From Salipaludibacillus daqingensis (lineage in GTDB: Bacteria; Bacillota; Bacilli; Bacillales; Salisediminibacteriaceae), in the NCBI RefSeq assembly GCF_029891575.1, contig NZ_JARZHF010000004.1, positions 62,001 to 126,000 on the forward strand: 64,000 nucleotides of DNA, given 5' to 3'. This document shows positions 38,325-46,561 of the stretch, piece by piece. Position numbers and translations under genes: made by a program. The stretch's first letter is position 1, and each line of letters starts with the position of its first letter. The notes under the pieces are model-generated. The model searched no databases and was not told where the DNA came from. It saw only the letters and a list, made by a program, of their open reading frames with translations.

Positions 38325-39059
38325 AGATGCTTCCTCCTCGACAATCGTCCCTTCCACTTCTTCCATGCTTGAACGCACAACAAGGGATACTTGATAATTT
38401 TTTGCGAATTCAACGGCTCTTGGATGTAATACCCCAGCTCCTAAGTTGGCTAGTTCAAGCATTTCATCGTATGAAATACTATCTAATTGCCTTGCGTTTT
38501 TCACGTAACGCGGATCAGCAGTATAAACTCCAGTAACATCAGTGAAGATCGAGCACGTTTCTGCATTTAACGCAGCCGCTAATGCTACTGCTGTTGTGTC
38601 TGATCCACCTCGCCCAAGAGTTGTAATATCTCCATTTTCACTTACTCCTTGGAAACCAGCAACAAGGACAGCTTTCCCATCGTTTAAGTGTGCTTCTAAG
38701 TTCTCTGTATTTATATCCGTAATACGTGCATCTTGGTGGACATCTTCTGTCTCAATCCCCGCTTGCCAACCAGTTAATGAAACCGCGTCAACACCTAATT
38801 CTTTCAACGCCATTACGACAAGAGAAATGGTAACTTGCTCACCAGTAGTCAACAGCATATCCATTTCTCTTGGATCTGGACTATCGGTAATATCATTGGC
38901 TAATTCGACCAATTTATCAGTTGATTTTCCCATTGCAGATACAACAGTGACAACCTTTTTACCTTCATCCATTCTTTTTTTAATCTTCTCAGCCACCCGC
39001 TTGATCTTTGTGACATCACCTACTGAAGTTCCTCCAAATTTCTGAACAACCGTTGTCAA
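37806..39059 (-). CDS. lysC: Aspartokinase II (lysine-sensitive type), alpha subunit
   Basis: Phosphorylates aspartate in the pathway to lysine, diaminopimelate, threonine and methionine. The 417 residues have VVQKFGGTSVGD at the start, VVSAMGKSTDKL, TLGRGGSDTTAVALAAAL in the kinase domain (1-240), then two ACT domains. In B. subtilis the same gene also makes the small beta subunit from an internal start, and the same signal exists here. No lysine riboswitch is recognisable upstream, unlike B. subtilis lysC; a promoter and hairpin are present instead. Confidence 0.95.
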   Translation of the reverse strand: MTTVVQKFGGTSVGDVTKIKRVAEKIKKRMDEGKKVVTVVSAMGKSTDKLVELANDITDSPDPREMDMLLTTGEQVTISLVVMALKELGVDAVSLTGWQAGIETEDVHQDARITDINTENLEAHLNDGKAVLVAGFQGVSENGDITTLGRGGSDTTAVALAAALNAETCSIFTDVTGVYTADPRYVKNARQLDSISYDEMLELANLGAGVLHPRAVEFAKNYQVSLVVRSSMEEVEGTIVEEEASMEQNLIVRGLAFEDGLTKITIERLPNQFDTMSTLFSLLAEEGINVDMIIQQNTSDHALNVSCTINTSELGKAIDLLHDNKATLCYSLIRHESSLAKVSIVGSGMVSNPGVAADMFKVLGDEEIELKMVSTSEIAVSAVVPDEYMVKAAESLHAYFGLDANEKAKIEAVKEIV

Positions 39060-39311
39060 TATGAACGCCTCCTCATAGTTTAACTATTAATTTTGTTCTA
39101 ACAATCCTTCTTCAATCCATTTCATTTTGGAGAAGACCTTCATTTCTAAAAATACTAAAGCTTCAAAAATCTCATAATTTGATGAATGTTCGGATATTTC
39201 TAGTTAAACTAAGATGTTCACATTCATCGTAAGTTACAAATATCACCTTTATAAAGGTATAATGATGAAGTTTTCAAAATCATGTTGTTAGAAAATATAC
39301 CAGCTAGAAAA

Positions 39312-39386
39312 CAAAAAAACGACAGGGAGATCTATCTTACTTCTTCGTAAATCTTTTTAAGTCCATATTAGGTAAGATAGCTCTCT
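39312..39386 (-). terminator. Hairpin with T run in the lysC leader (possible attenuator)
   Basis: On the minus strand AGAGAGCTATCTTAC pairs with GTAAGATAGATCTCCC across about 30 bases; CTGTCG and then TTTTTTT follow. It starts about 15-20 bases after the predicted start of a transcript from the 39408-39436 promoter. Confidence 0.5.
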
Positions 39387-39407
39387 AAAACAACAAGACA
39401 ACCTCAT

Positions 39408-39436
39408 GGTATAAAAGAATATGAGACTGAGATCAA
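39408..39436 (-). promoter_or_regulatory. Candidate promoter for lysC or a leader RNA
   Basis: TTGATC (39431-39436) and TATACC (39408-39413) on the minus strand are 17 bases apart. The hairpin at 39312-39386 is directly downstream. Confidence 0.45.
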
Positions 39437-39528
39437 TGAAATGTATCATTGTCTTCACCTTAGTTGTCACTGCACTGTTAACACTTCTATTAACGTCAGG
39501 TCATCGCTTTACAAAACTCATTCATTAG
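39421..39528 (+). CDS. Possible 35-residue hydrophobic peptide
   Basis: A short frame with one hydrophobic stretch (CIIVFTLVVTALLTLLLTSG) between a basic start (MRLRSMK) and a basic end. The composition is that of a small membrane peptide, but no good RBS precedes the ATG and the region overlaps a minus-strand promoter. Treat as a weak candidate. Confidence 0.2.
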   Translation: MRLRSMKCIIVFTLVVTALLTLLLTSGHRFTKLIH

Positions 39529-39536
39529 ATTAACAA

Positions 39537-39569
39537 ACGATAGTAACCATCGCAACACGCATCTATCGT
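39537..39569 (-). terminator. Terminator of uvrC
   Basis: On the minus strand ACGATAG and CTATCGT pair across a 19-nt partly structured loop, followed by TTGTT. The stem begins right at the uvrC stop codon. Confidence 0.45.
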
Positions 39570-41350
39570 CATTTATTCTCTTCATCGTCGATGATACTTC
39601 TTAAGCTTTCAGCAACCGACTGAGGTACCCCTACACTCCTAATTTCTTCTATTGACGCCTCTTTTAATCGTTTTAACGAACCAAATTCCTTTAATAGCAA
39701 GCGTTTGCGCTTATCGCCGATTCCATCAACTTTATCTAAAATAGATGTAAACATGTTCTTTTTACGTATATTCCGGTGAAAACTAATCGCAAATCGATGT
39801 ACTTCATCTTGTATTCGTTGTAACAAGTAAAACTCATGACTTGTTTTAGATAACGTTACAACTTCAGGAGGATCTCCAATCATGAGCTGGGAAGTGCGAT
39901 GTTTATCATCTTTTACTAACCCGCATACAGGGATGGACAAAGCTAATTCATCTTCTAATACGCTCTGAGCTGCTGAAATTTGCCCCTTTCCTCCATCAAT
40001 AACAATTAAATCAGGTAACGCCTGTTCTTCTTTTAAAAGTCTTAAATATCGGCGCCTAACCACTTCTCGCATTGATTCATAATCGTCAGGGCCAGTAACC
40101 GTTTTAATTTTATACTTCCTGTAATTATTTTTATCTGGTTTTCCATCGACAAAAGATACCATCGCGGAAACAGGATCAACTCCTTGGATGTTGGAGTTAT
40201 CAAATGCTTCTATCCTGTATGGTGTATCAATATTCATTGCTTGACCTAGTTTTTCAACAGCAACGATTGTTTTTTGCTCTTTTCGTTCGATTAGATCAAA
40301 CTTTTCTTGTAAGGCAAGTTTTGCATTTTTTGTCGCTAATTCTATCAATTCTTTCTTTTGTCCTCTTTTAGGTTGAACCGCTCTTATCCCTAAAAACTCA
40401 GATGTAATAACTGGATCAATTCCTTCAGGTAGAAATATTTCGGCAGGTTTTTTATGGTGATCTTCCAAGTAAAATTGACCGAGAAATGCATAGAAATCGT
40501 CTTCAGGATCTTGATAAATTGGGAAAAGCGACACATCTCTTTCTATCAGTTTACCTTGACGGACGAAAAACACCTGAACACACATCCAACCTTTATCTAC
40601 GTAATAAGCAAACACATCACGATTCACTTGATCGGTAATCGTCATTTTTTGTTTTTCCATCACCGCTTCAATATGTTTTACTTGATCTCTCAATTCTTTT
40701 GCGCGTTCGAAATCTAGAGCATCAGAAGCTTTATACATTTTTTCTGTTAGGTTCTCTTTCACTGATTGGTGACCACCGTTTAAAAATTTTGTGATGTCAG
40801 AAACAAGAGAGTTATTCGTTTCTTTTGATACTGGAAACTCACATGGAGCTAGACATTGTCCAATGTGATAATACAAACAAACGCGATCAGGTAACGTTCG
40901 ACATTTTCTTAGTGGATAAAGTCGGTCCAACAGTTTTTTCGTTTCATTTGCTGCTTGAGCATTTGGGTATGGCCCGAAATATTTAGCACCATCTTTTTTG
41001 ACTTTTCTCGTTGTAAGGAGGCGTGGATGTTCTTCCTTTGTAATTTTTAAAAAAGGGTAGGTTTTATCATCTTTCAAAAGCACATTGTAACGAGGTTGAT
41101 ATTTTTTAATTAAGTTTTGTTCTAACACGAGTGCCTCTAAATTAGAGGAAGTAACAATATATTCGAAATCAGTAATTTCACTAACAAGGCGTTGTGTTTT
41201 TTTATCATGGGCTCCAGTAAAATAGGATCGAACACGATTTCGAAGAACTTTTGCTTTTCCAGTATAAATGACTGTACCATGTTTATTTTTCATTAAATAG
41301 CACCCAGGTTGAGCAGGGAGCAATTGGATTTTTTCTTTTAGTTGTTCCAT
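39569..41350 (-). CDS. uvrC: Excinuclease ABC subunit C
   Basis: UvrC makes both incisions around DNA lesions in nucleotide excision repair with UvrAB. The 593 residues contain the GIY-YIG nuclease domain (about 10-95: [20 protein letters not shown]), a Cys cluster region ([21 protein letters not shown]), the UvrB-binding UVR motif near 205-240, the RNase H-like second nuclease ([33 protein letters not shown]) and C-terminal helix-hairpin-helix motifs. Position between trxA and lysC matches B. subtilis. Confidence 0.97.
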   Translation of the reverse strand: MEQLKEKIQLLPAQPGCYLMKNKHGTVIYTGKAKVLRNRVRSYFTGAHDKKTQRLVSEITDFEYIVTSSNLEALVLEQNLIKKYQPRYNVLLKDDKTYPFLKITKEEHPRLLTTRKVKKDGAKYFGPYPNAQAANETKKLLDRLYPLRKCRTLPDRVCLYYHIGQCLAPCEFPVSKETNNSLVSDITKFLNGGHQSVKENLTEKMYKASDALDFERAKELRDQVKHIEAVMEKQKMTITDQVNRDVFAYYVDKGWMCVQVFFVRQGKLIERDVSLFPIYQDPEDDFYAFLGQFYLEDHHKKPAEIFLPEGIDPVITSEFLGIRAVQPKRGQKKELIELATKNAKLALQEKFDLIERKEQKTIVAVEKLGQAMNIDTPYRIEAFDNSNIQGVDPVSAMVSFVDGKPDKNNYRKYKIKTVTGPDDYESMREVVRRRYLRLLKEEQALPDLIVIDGGKGQISAAQSVLEDELALSIPVCGLVKDDKHRTSQLMIGDPPEVVTLSKTSHEFYLLQRIQDEVHRFAISFHRNIRKKNMFTSILDKVDGIGDKRKRLLLKEFGSLKRLKEASIEEIRSVGVPQSVAESLRSIIDDEENK

Positions 41351-41460
41351 TAGTAATCTCCTTTATGAAACTGATAACCTCACTATATCACGGTGTTTTT
41401 CTTCGTTTCCAGTATGACGAGCAAAAGAATACTCTCTAAATTTGCATCTACTTATCGTTG

Positions 41461-41516
41461 AAAAACTTCAGGTTTCCTAGCAACCCATACAGAAAGGGTT
41501 ATTAGGAAACCTGAAG
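41461..41516 (-). terminator. Very long terminator hairpin between trxA and uvrC
   Basis: CTTCAGGTTTCCTA-GC-AACCC (41466-41486) pairs with GGGTT-AT-TAGGAAACCTGAAG (41496-41516), 19 of 21 bases, with TTTTT following on the minus strand. trxA already has its own terminator at 41612-41645, so this second one may end a short separate RNA. Confidence 0.7.
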
Positions 41517-41611
41517 CAGCTTGTGTTATTTTGTATATTCTCACTAAACAATCAAAGGACAAGCACCGTTAGTTTGAACGATTATCTATAAAAGCGGCCA
41601 ATAAATTTCTT

Positions 41612-41645
41612 TTAAAAGGGCTGCCCCAATTAAATTAGGACAGCC
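41612..41645 (-). terminator. Terminator of trxA
   Basis: On the minus strand GGCTGTCC pairs with GGGCAGCC around an 11-nt AT-rich loop, followed by CTTTTAAAAG; it begins 12 bases past the trxA stop. Confidence 0.7.
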
Positions 41646-41656
41646 ACTTGAAATTA

Positions 41657-41971
41657 TTATAGATGTTTATTTAGCGTCCCTGCAAGTGCTTCTTTAGGTT
41701 GGAAACCAACAATTTGATCCACAACTTCTCCATCTTTAAAGACAAGAAGTGTTGGAATACTCATCACACCATATTTACTAGCAGTTTCTTGGTTTTCATC
41801 TACATCAAGTTTCACAATTTTCACTTTATCTCCCATTTCACCGTCTAATTCTTCAAGTACAGGAGCTATCATTTTACAAGGTCCACACCAAGGTGCCCAA
41901 AAGTCTGCAAGAACTACCCCTTGCGTTGTCTCCGTAGAAAAGTTTTGATCCGTTACATTTACAATTGCCAT
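41657..41971 (-). CDS. trxA: Thioredoxin
   Basis: The general cytosolic disulfide reductase. The 104 residues show the redox motif [11 protein letters not shown] (Cys29, Cys32), the cis-proline region [12 protein letters not shown] and the [16 protein letters not shown] strand-helix. The RBS GAGGAATAAAA precedes the ATG. It is a single gene with its own terminator, between etfA and uvrC as in B. subtilis. Confidence 0.97.
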   Translation of the reverse strand: MAIVNVTDQNFSTETTQGVVLADFWAPWCGPCKMIAPVLEELDGEMGDKVKIVKLDVDENQETASKYGVMSIPTLLVFKDGEVVDQIVGFQPKEALAGTLNKHL

Positions 41972-42133
41972 TTTTATTCCTCCTCATTATCTTTCAAAAA
42001 TCAATTAGTATAATTTTTAAAATTACCCTATAAGGTATTATAACCAACTTACTTACAAAATGAAATATATTTGCTTAGTTACCTTTATAGAATAACCAAA
42101 AATTTTTCCACTAATTCCATCATAACGAATTTA

Positions 42134-42160
42134 CAAAAACTAAGCAAAAAAATTGCTTAG
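42134..42160 (-). terminator. Hairpin with T run between etfA and trxA
   Basis: CTAAGCAA (42140-42147) pairs with TTGCTTAG (42153-42160); on the minus strand TTTTTG follows. It is a second minus-strand terminator, about 190 bases after the etfA terminator. Confidence 0.55.
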
Positions 42161-42213
42161 TAGAATATACATGTTCTCTCTTTGTTTTACTCTCAAGATG
42201 GTGTACGTCCATT

Positions 42214-42348
42214 TTAAGCATATGGAATCATTCTCTGTCTAAACAGTTTTCCCAACATTCTGGGCAGTTTATTTGTGATAGCGTCAAAGTTAACTAATTT
42301 ATTTTGGAGATACTTTCTACCATCACATTTAACAATAACATTTGCCAA
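42214..42348 (-). pseudogene. Orphan 44-codon frame, possibly the end of a lost gene
   Basis: A minus-strand frame between two terminators encodes ANVIVKCDGRKYLQNKLVNF followed by DAITNKLPRMLGKLFRQRMI and PYA. The basic, protein-like composition looks like the C-terminal end of a real protein rather than random AT-rich sequence. It has no RBS and only a TTG as possible start, which overlaps the etfA terminator. I do not recognise the family; a decayed transposase or phage protein tail is possible. Confidence 0.3.
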
Positions 42349-42352
42349 ACCT

Positions 42353-42392
42353 AAAAAAAGCTAAGAGAGTATTACTTATCTTCTCTTAGCCT
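42353..42392 (-). terminator. Terminator of the fadR-fadB-etfB-etfA operon
   Basis: On the minus strand GCTAAGAG pairs with CTCTTAGC (arms 42383-42390 and 42360-42367) and a run of seven Ts follows, 14 bases past etfA. Confidence 0.85.
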
Positions 42393-42405
42393 ATTTAGAT
42401 AAAAT

Positions 42406-43377
42406 TTAAACTAATACTTTTTTAAATTCTTCCGTTAATTTAGGAAGAATATCGAATAGATCTCCGACAATTCCATAATCAGCAATTTGGAAAATTTCTG
42501 CTTCTGGATCTTTATTTATTGCCACAATAACTTTGGAGTTCGACATACCAGCCACGTGCTGTATCGCTCCACTTAAACCTACTGCAATATACAAATCTGG
42601 GGTAACTACTTTACCAGTTTGACCAATTTGTAAAGCGTAATCACAATATTCAGCGTCACAGGCTCCTCTAGATGCACCTACAGCTCCTCCAAGAACTTCT
42701 GCTAATTCATCAAGTATCTTAAAGTTTTCTTCGCCTTTCATTCCACGCCCACCAGCTACAATGACAGATGCTTCCGAAAGATCTACACCTGAAGCAGTAT
42801 TTTTCACTACTTCTTTAATAATTGTTTGTAAGTCTTTTATCTCTACGTCTAAGCTATCAACTGTTCCAGAACGAGAGTCATCTTTATCCAATGCTGGAAT
42901 GTTATTTGGACGCAATGTAGCAAACGTCACACCTTCGTTGACGACAACTTTTTCAAATGCTTTACCTGAATAAATTGGTCGTGTGAAAATCACTTCATCT
43001 TCAGCAACTTCTAGGGATACGACATCAGAAACAAGTCCAGACTTCAATCGACTTGCTATTTTAGGAGAAAGATCTCTACCTATCGACGTGTGTCCTATTA
43101 ATATTCCATCAGGGTTTTCTTGTTCCACGATAGCATGAAGAGCTTGAGAATAACCTTCTGGTGTATAATGCTTTAACTTATCACTTTCAACCGTTACGAC
43201 ACGGTCTGCTCCAAAATAGATCATTTCTGTCGCATTGTCACTAACAGATTCTCCTAATAATGCACCAACAATTTCTCCACCGTTGGACATTTGTTTTGCT
43301 GCTGCAATTGCTTCAAAAGAAACATTTCTGAATTCACCATCACGGATTTCGCCTACCACAAGTATTTTTTTAGACAT
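42406..43377 (-). CDS. etfA: Electron transfer flavoprotein alpha subunit
   Basis: With EtfB it carries electrons from acyl-CoA dehydrogenases to the quinone pool. The 323 residues have an N-terminal ETF domain and the C-terminal FAD-binding domain with GASRGACDAEYCDYALQIGQ, TGKVVTPDLYIAVGLSGAIQ, HVAGMSNSKVIVAINKD and IADYGIVGDLF. ATG 43377 is chosen because the earlier ATG at 43386 touches the RBS AGGAGGGG. It follows etfB by 18 bases. Confidence 0.96.
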   Translation of the reverse strand: MSKKILVVGEIRDGEFRNVSFEAIAAAKQMSNGGEIVGALLGESVSDNATEMIYFGADRVVTVESDKLKHYTPEGYSQALHAIVEQENPDGILIGHTSIGRDLSPKIASRLKSGLVSDVVSLEVAEDEVIFTRPIYSGKAFEKVVVNEGVTFATLRPNNIPALDKDDSRSGTVDSLDVEIKDLQTIIKEVVKNTASGVDLSEASVIVAGGRGMKGEENFKILDELAEVLGGAVGASRGACDAEYCDYALQIGQTGKVVTPDLYIAVGLSGAIQHVAGMSNSKVIVAINKDPEAEIFQIADYGIVGDLFDILPKLTEEFKKVLV

Positions 43378-43395
43378 ATTAGTCATCCCCTCCTG

Positions 43396-44166
43396 TTATA
43401 TCACTTTCGCCTCATTTTTTAATAATGAAATAAGTTCTGTCACTTGCTCATCTACTTCACCTTCAAGTATTTTTCCTGCTGCTTTCTCTGGCGGTAAATA
43501 CCGTTCAATTGTTTTCGTTTTTCCTTCCACATCTTCTTCTTCCAAATCAAGATCATCTAAATCCAATGTATCTAAAGGTTTTTTCTTTGCTTTCATAATT
43601 CCAGGTAATGATGGATAACGAGGTTCATTTAACCCTTGCTGAGCAGTGACTAACACAGGTAAGGCTACTTCAATATGTTCTTGATCACCTTCCACATCTC
43701 GCTCAATTTTTGCTTTTCCATCTTCAATTTCTATATTTACAACCGATGTGACATGATTGAATCCAAGCTGTTCAGCCAATCTAGGACCTACTTGACCAGA
43801 ACCACCATCTACAGCAATGTTTCCACCAAGAATAATGTCTACTTCTTGATCTTTAAAGTATGCACTTAACATTGCTTGAATGGAATATGGATCTCCATTC
43901 TCCACATCTTCATCTTCAATAAGAACTGCTTTGTCTGCTCCCATTGCAAGCCCAGTGCGGATTTGTTTTTCTGCTTCCTCGTCACCTACTGTAACTAAGG
44001 TTACTTCTCCTCCGTGTGCGTCACGCAATTGAATCGCTTCCTCAATGGCATATTCGTCATACGGATTAATAATGAATTCCGCTCCATCTTCAACGATTTC
44101 ACCATTTTCAATCTGGATTTTTTCCTCCGTATCAAATGTTCTTTTCATGATCACATAAATGTTCAT
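43396..44166 (-). CDS. etfB: Electron transfer flavoprotein beta subunit
   Basis: The partner of EtfA, binding AMP. The 256 residues start with the typical MNIYVIMKRTFDTEEKI and show INPYDEYAIEEAIQLRD, ADKAVLIEDEDVENGDPYSI, IILGGNIAVDGGSGQVGPRL, EQLG, and the LPSLPGIMKAKKKPL-like signature (RYPSLPGIMKAKKKPL). ATG 44166 follows RBS GGGAGGGAC. It is read with etfA from the fadR-fadB operon; fad genes in B. subtilis have the same order. Confidence 0.96.
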   Translation of the reverse strand: MNIYVIMKRTFDTEEKIQIENGEIVEDGAEFIINPYDEYAIEEAIQLRDAHGGEVTLVTVGDEEAEKQIRTGLAMGADKAVLIEDEDVENGDPYSIQAMLSAYFKDQEVDIILGGNIAVDGGSGQVGPRLAEQLGFNHVTSVVNIEIEDGKAKIERDVEGDQEHIEVALPVLVTAQQGLNEPRYPSLPGIMKAKKKPLDTLDLDDLDLEEEDVEGKTKTIERYLPPEKAAGKILEGEVDEQVTELISLLKNEAKVI

Positions 44167-44340
44167 GTATGTCCCTCCCAATTTTTTTATAATTTACAAG
44201 GCTAACCAAAACGTTTATATCTATAGCTATTCTCCATTATTTATGAGCATGGAGATAAAAGATAAAGTGTTTTAGCCAAACCACAAACAAAATAAATTAA
44301 AACGCTTACAAAAATGACTAAAAACTAGTATCCTTCTAAA

Positions 44341-45123
44341 TTATCGATCTTCAAAATTAGCAGATCTTTTTTCCATAAAAGCTTTTATTCCTTCTGATGC
44401 ATCAAATTTCTCAGACATATCACCAAATCTTACGGCTTCCTTTTCTTGTCCTCTTTCTAATGGTTCTTTCTCAGCTTCTTGGACCAGTTCCAATATATAA
44501 GCAACAGATGGTGAACTTTTACGAGTGATTTTCTTAACAAAATCTTTTGCTTCAATTAGAAAATCATCGTTTGATAAAATCTTATTAGCTAACCCAATAG
44601 CAACCGCTTCTTCTCCTTTTACCGGATCAGAAGTTAACATCATTTCAATTGCTTTTGCTTTGTTTGTCAGTCGAGGTAATCGCTGAGTTCCGGCAAAACC
44701 AGGTATTAGACCTAATTGAAGTTCGGGCATCCCGATCTTAGCATCTTCGGTAACAAGCCTCATATGGCAAGCTAGTGCTAATTCTAATCCTCCCCCCAAT
44801 GCAGCACCATGAATAGCCGCAATTACTGGTTTTGTTGATGATTCAATTTTTTTGAATACTCGCTGACCTTCTCGGGACATTTCACGAAATTGCGTTCCAT
44901 GTTTCACAGATGTAAATTCTTTAATATCAGCACCTGCCGCAAAAAAGCGCCCTTCTCCATAAATAAGAATCACCTTTACTTCTGATTCATCAGATAATTC
45001 ATCAAAAGCCTTTTCAATTTCATGAATCATCTTTTGCGACAAGCTGTTTGCAGGAGGATTATCTAATGTAATCAGTCCGATGCGGTCTTCTACTTTAACC
45101 TGAATCAAAGAAAAATCAGACAA
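44341..45123 (-). CDS. fadB: Enoyl-CoA hydratase FadB (YsiB)
   Basis: A crotonase-family enzyme hydrating trans-2-enoyl-CoA in beta-oxidation. The 260 residues contain GRFFAAGADIKEF and AAIHGAALGGGLELALACHM (oxyanion hole), then IGMPELQLGLIPGFAGTQRL with a catalytic-type glutamate. The start is TTG 45123: the RBS AAAGGGGTGG lies five bases upstream and the resulting N-terminus (LSDFSLIQVKVEDRIGL) fits the family length; longer frames run back into fadR. It follows fadR closely and precedes etfB. Confidence 0.92.
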   Translation of the reverse strand: MSDFSLIQVKVEDRIGLITLDNPPANSLSQKMIHEIEKAFDELSDESEVKVILIYGEGRFFAAGADIKEFTSVKHGTQFREMSREGQRVFKKIESSTKPVIAAIHGAALGGGLELALACHMRLVTEDAKIGMPELQLGLIPGFAGTQRLPRLTNKAKAIEMMLTSDPVKGEEAVAIGLANKILSNDDFLIEAKDFVKKITRKSSPSVAYILELVQEAEKEPLERGQEKEAVRFGDMSEKFDASEGIKAFMEKRSANFEDR

Positions 45124-45151
45124 CTTATCCACCCCTTTCTTCGTCATGTTT

Positions 45152-45742
45152 TTAATTATTTTTACTGAGCCCTTTAAGCAACATATAATGAATGGTTTCT
45201 GCAAGTGGGGCTAATGCATAACGATGATCTTTCATAACCCAATTTGTCACCACTTCATCTATAGCACCAAATATTAACTGGCGAGCAATTCGATGGTCTA
45301 ACCCTTCTTCAAAAACTCCTGTTTCCGTTCCTTCTTTCAAAACGGAATCAACAAGAGTTAGATAACCTTTTAATACTTCATTCACTTTATGTCGAACAGA
45401 GATGTTTGATTGACGAAGCTCCAGCTGGGTAACAATTGCTAAATCATGATCCATTTCTAACTGCATGAAGTGCATTTCAATTAAGATTAATAATTTTTTT
45501 TCAACAGATGGCTCATCTTTCATCTTTTCTTTAATCTTCTCAACAAAATGTCCCATTTTTTCTTCAAACAAAGAAATAAGGATATCTTCCTTATTTTTGA
45601 AGTATAAATAGATCGTTCCATCTGCAACACCAGCTTCTTTTGCGATCTTTGAAACTTGTGAATGATAATAACCATTTTCTGCAATGACCTTCACTGCTGC
45701 ATCAATAATTTGCTCATATTTTTGGCCTCTTTTTTTTCCCAT
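45152..45742 (-). CDS. fadR: TetR-family fatty acid degradation regulator FadR (YsiA)
   Basis: A 196-residue TetR-type repressor. The HTH (about 10-57) reads IIDAAVKVIAENGYYHSQVS, KIAKEAGVADGTIYLYFKNK. In B. subtilis FadR represses beta-oxidation genes and is released by long-chain acyl-CoA. A perfect-consensus FadR operator sits 33-50 bases upstream, so autoregulation is very likely. It leads fadR-fadB-etfB-etfA. In B. subtilis lcfA precedes fadR in the same operon; here about 1.3 kb of other sequence separates them. Confidence 0.94.
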   Translation of the reverse strand: MGKKRGQKYEQIIDAAVKVIAENGYYHSQVSKIAKEAGVADGTIYLYFKNKEDILISLFEEKMGHFVEKIKEKMKDEPSVEKKLLILIEMHFMQLEMDHDLAIVTQLELRQSNISVRHKVNEVLKGYLTLVDSVLKEGTETGVFEEGLDHRIARQLIFGAIDEVVTNWVMKDHRYALAPLAETIHYMLLKGLSKNN

Positions 45743-45774
45743 CGGATCACTTCCTCAATCGATTGCTACATAAA

Positions 45775-45792
45775 TGAATGATTGTTCATTCA
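45775..45792. promoter_or_regulatory. FadR operator upstream of fadR
   Basis: TGAATGA-TTGT-TCATTCA is a perfect 7-bp inverted repeat with four-base spacer, matching the Bacillus FadR consensus. It lies 33 bases before the fadR start. Confidence 0.88.
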
Positions 45793-45931
45793 TATTTTCA
45801 TTCTAGAGTATTCTTTTCCTTCTGTCAATTGCAAAGATGTTTTTCTATATTTTGGTGAATAAAGGAAATTAGGTCGGGCAAAGTAAGTATCAATTACAAA
45901 CAACTCAAACCATCTATTTAGGGGCATTATC

Positions 45932-46290
45932 ATGCAAGCGAAAACGACAGAGTATCCTTACTTACCTTAGAAAATATTTCTCTACTCTTCTCTATTCTGG
46001 TTAGCAATCGGTATGACCTATCGCTTCATACCATCCTTGCAATTAATTTGGCCTAACCTACTAGCATTTGGTCCTTTTCAACTCGTATTCCAATATGATC
46101 GAATTCACCCTATTCATAAAATATTGTTTTATTTGGTTGGCTCAGAATGGTTAACATTGGTACTCTATTCTATGTTATTCCTAAACTGTGCAAGAATCAA
46201 CTGTCTTTTCAAAAAATAGCTTATGGTTTAGGTATTATGTGGAATTTAATCGTAATCGCTGGAACGAAGAATGGCGTAGAGAACATCTCA
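45932..46290 (+). pseudogene. ccoN: Eroded ccoN/fixN (cbb3-type cytochrome c oxidase subunit I) fragment
   Basis: Three frames together give a recognisable CcoN N-terminal part. After a stop at 45968 the next frame reads SSLFWLAIGMTYRFIPSLQL and YDRIHPIHKILFYLVGS (compare FGRLRPxHTN in CcoN). A frameshift near 46175 leads to LFYVIPKLCKNQLSFQ and KIAYGLGIMWNLIVIAGT, which match the YYVxPRLC... and ...WNLxIVxGT region of CcoN. The catalytic histidine helices are lost. The start MQAKTTEYPYL survives. It is non-functional. Confidence 0.75.
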
Positions 46291-46302
46291 TTAATCCCTT
46301 AA

Positions 46303-46416
46303 AAAGTTTTACCTGGATCATTTATGCCCAAGTACGACTATTTAAGTGAATACGATTTAGTAGCCTAATTAATGAGTTTGAAACCTTCAGAAACAGAAGG
46401 AAGACCTGCTAAATAG
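46303..46416 (+). pseudogene. ccoO: Eroded ccoO/fixO-like cytochrome c subunit fragment
   Basis: Directly after the ccoN remnant the frame reads KVLPGSFMPKYDYLSEYDLV, A, stop at 46366, then LMSLKPSETEGRPAK. This resembles the C-terminal end of CcoO-type cytochrome c subunits (PxSxMPxYxxL...DLxALxxYLxSL). The expected gene order ccoN-ccoO with large internal deletions explains both fragments. About 145 bp more (46417-46561) have no clear frame; LGLNTEQIKAGKDYVETL may be a further decayed piece. Confidence 0.6.
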
Positions 46417-46561
46417 TCTTAAATGAAGTGATGGAGAAATGCCTTCTTTACATGCTTAGGATTAAATACAGAACAAATAAAAGCTGGGAAAGATTATGTT
46501 GAAACTCTTTAGCTAGATGTTATTAGGAATTTGAGTATTTATTATTGAGGAGGTATTTATA

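Larger units (their letters stand above)
39060..39568. other. Intergenic region between lysC and uvrC
   Basis: A 509-bp gap. It holds the uvrC terminator, a good minus-strand promoter (39408-39436), a long hairpin with a T run (39312-39386), about 250 bp before lysC without a recognisable riboswitch core, and a weak 35-codon plus-strand ORF. Confidence 0.5.

Noticed and set aside
38542-39045. Long plus-strand frame opposite lysC (167 codons) and similar frames opposite sdhA, uvrC, pheT, lonB and others
   Set aside because: These are antisense shadows of strongly conserved genes; they have Ser/Thr-rich low-complexity translations and no RBS.
39060-39568. Lysine riboswitch expected upstream of lysC
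   Set aside because: I searched the minus strand by eye for the conserved lysine riboswitch segments and found none; only a promoter and a hairpin are supported.
43235-43618. 127-codon plus-strand frame across the etfA/etfB junction
   Set aside because: It is antisense to both subunits, lacks an RBS and has shadow-like composition.
46013-46219. A 68-codon plus-strand frame that could be called a hypothetical gene
   Set aside because: Its translation is one frame segment of the decayed CcoN; the neighbouring frames continue the same homology, and there is no RBS.
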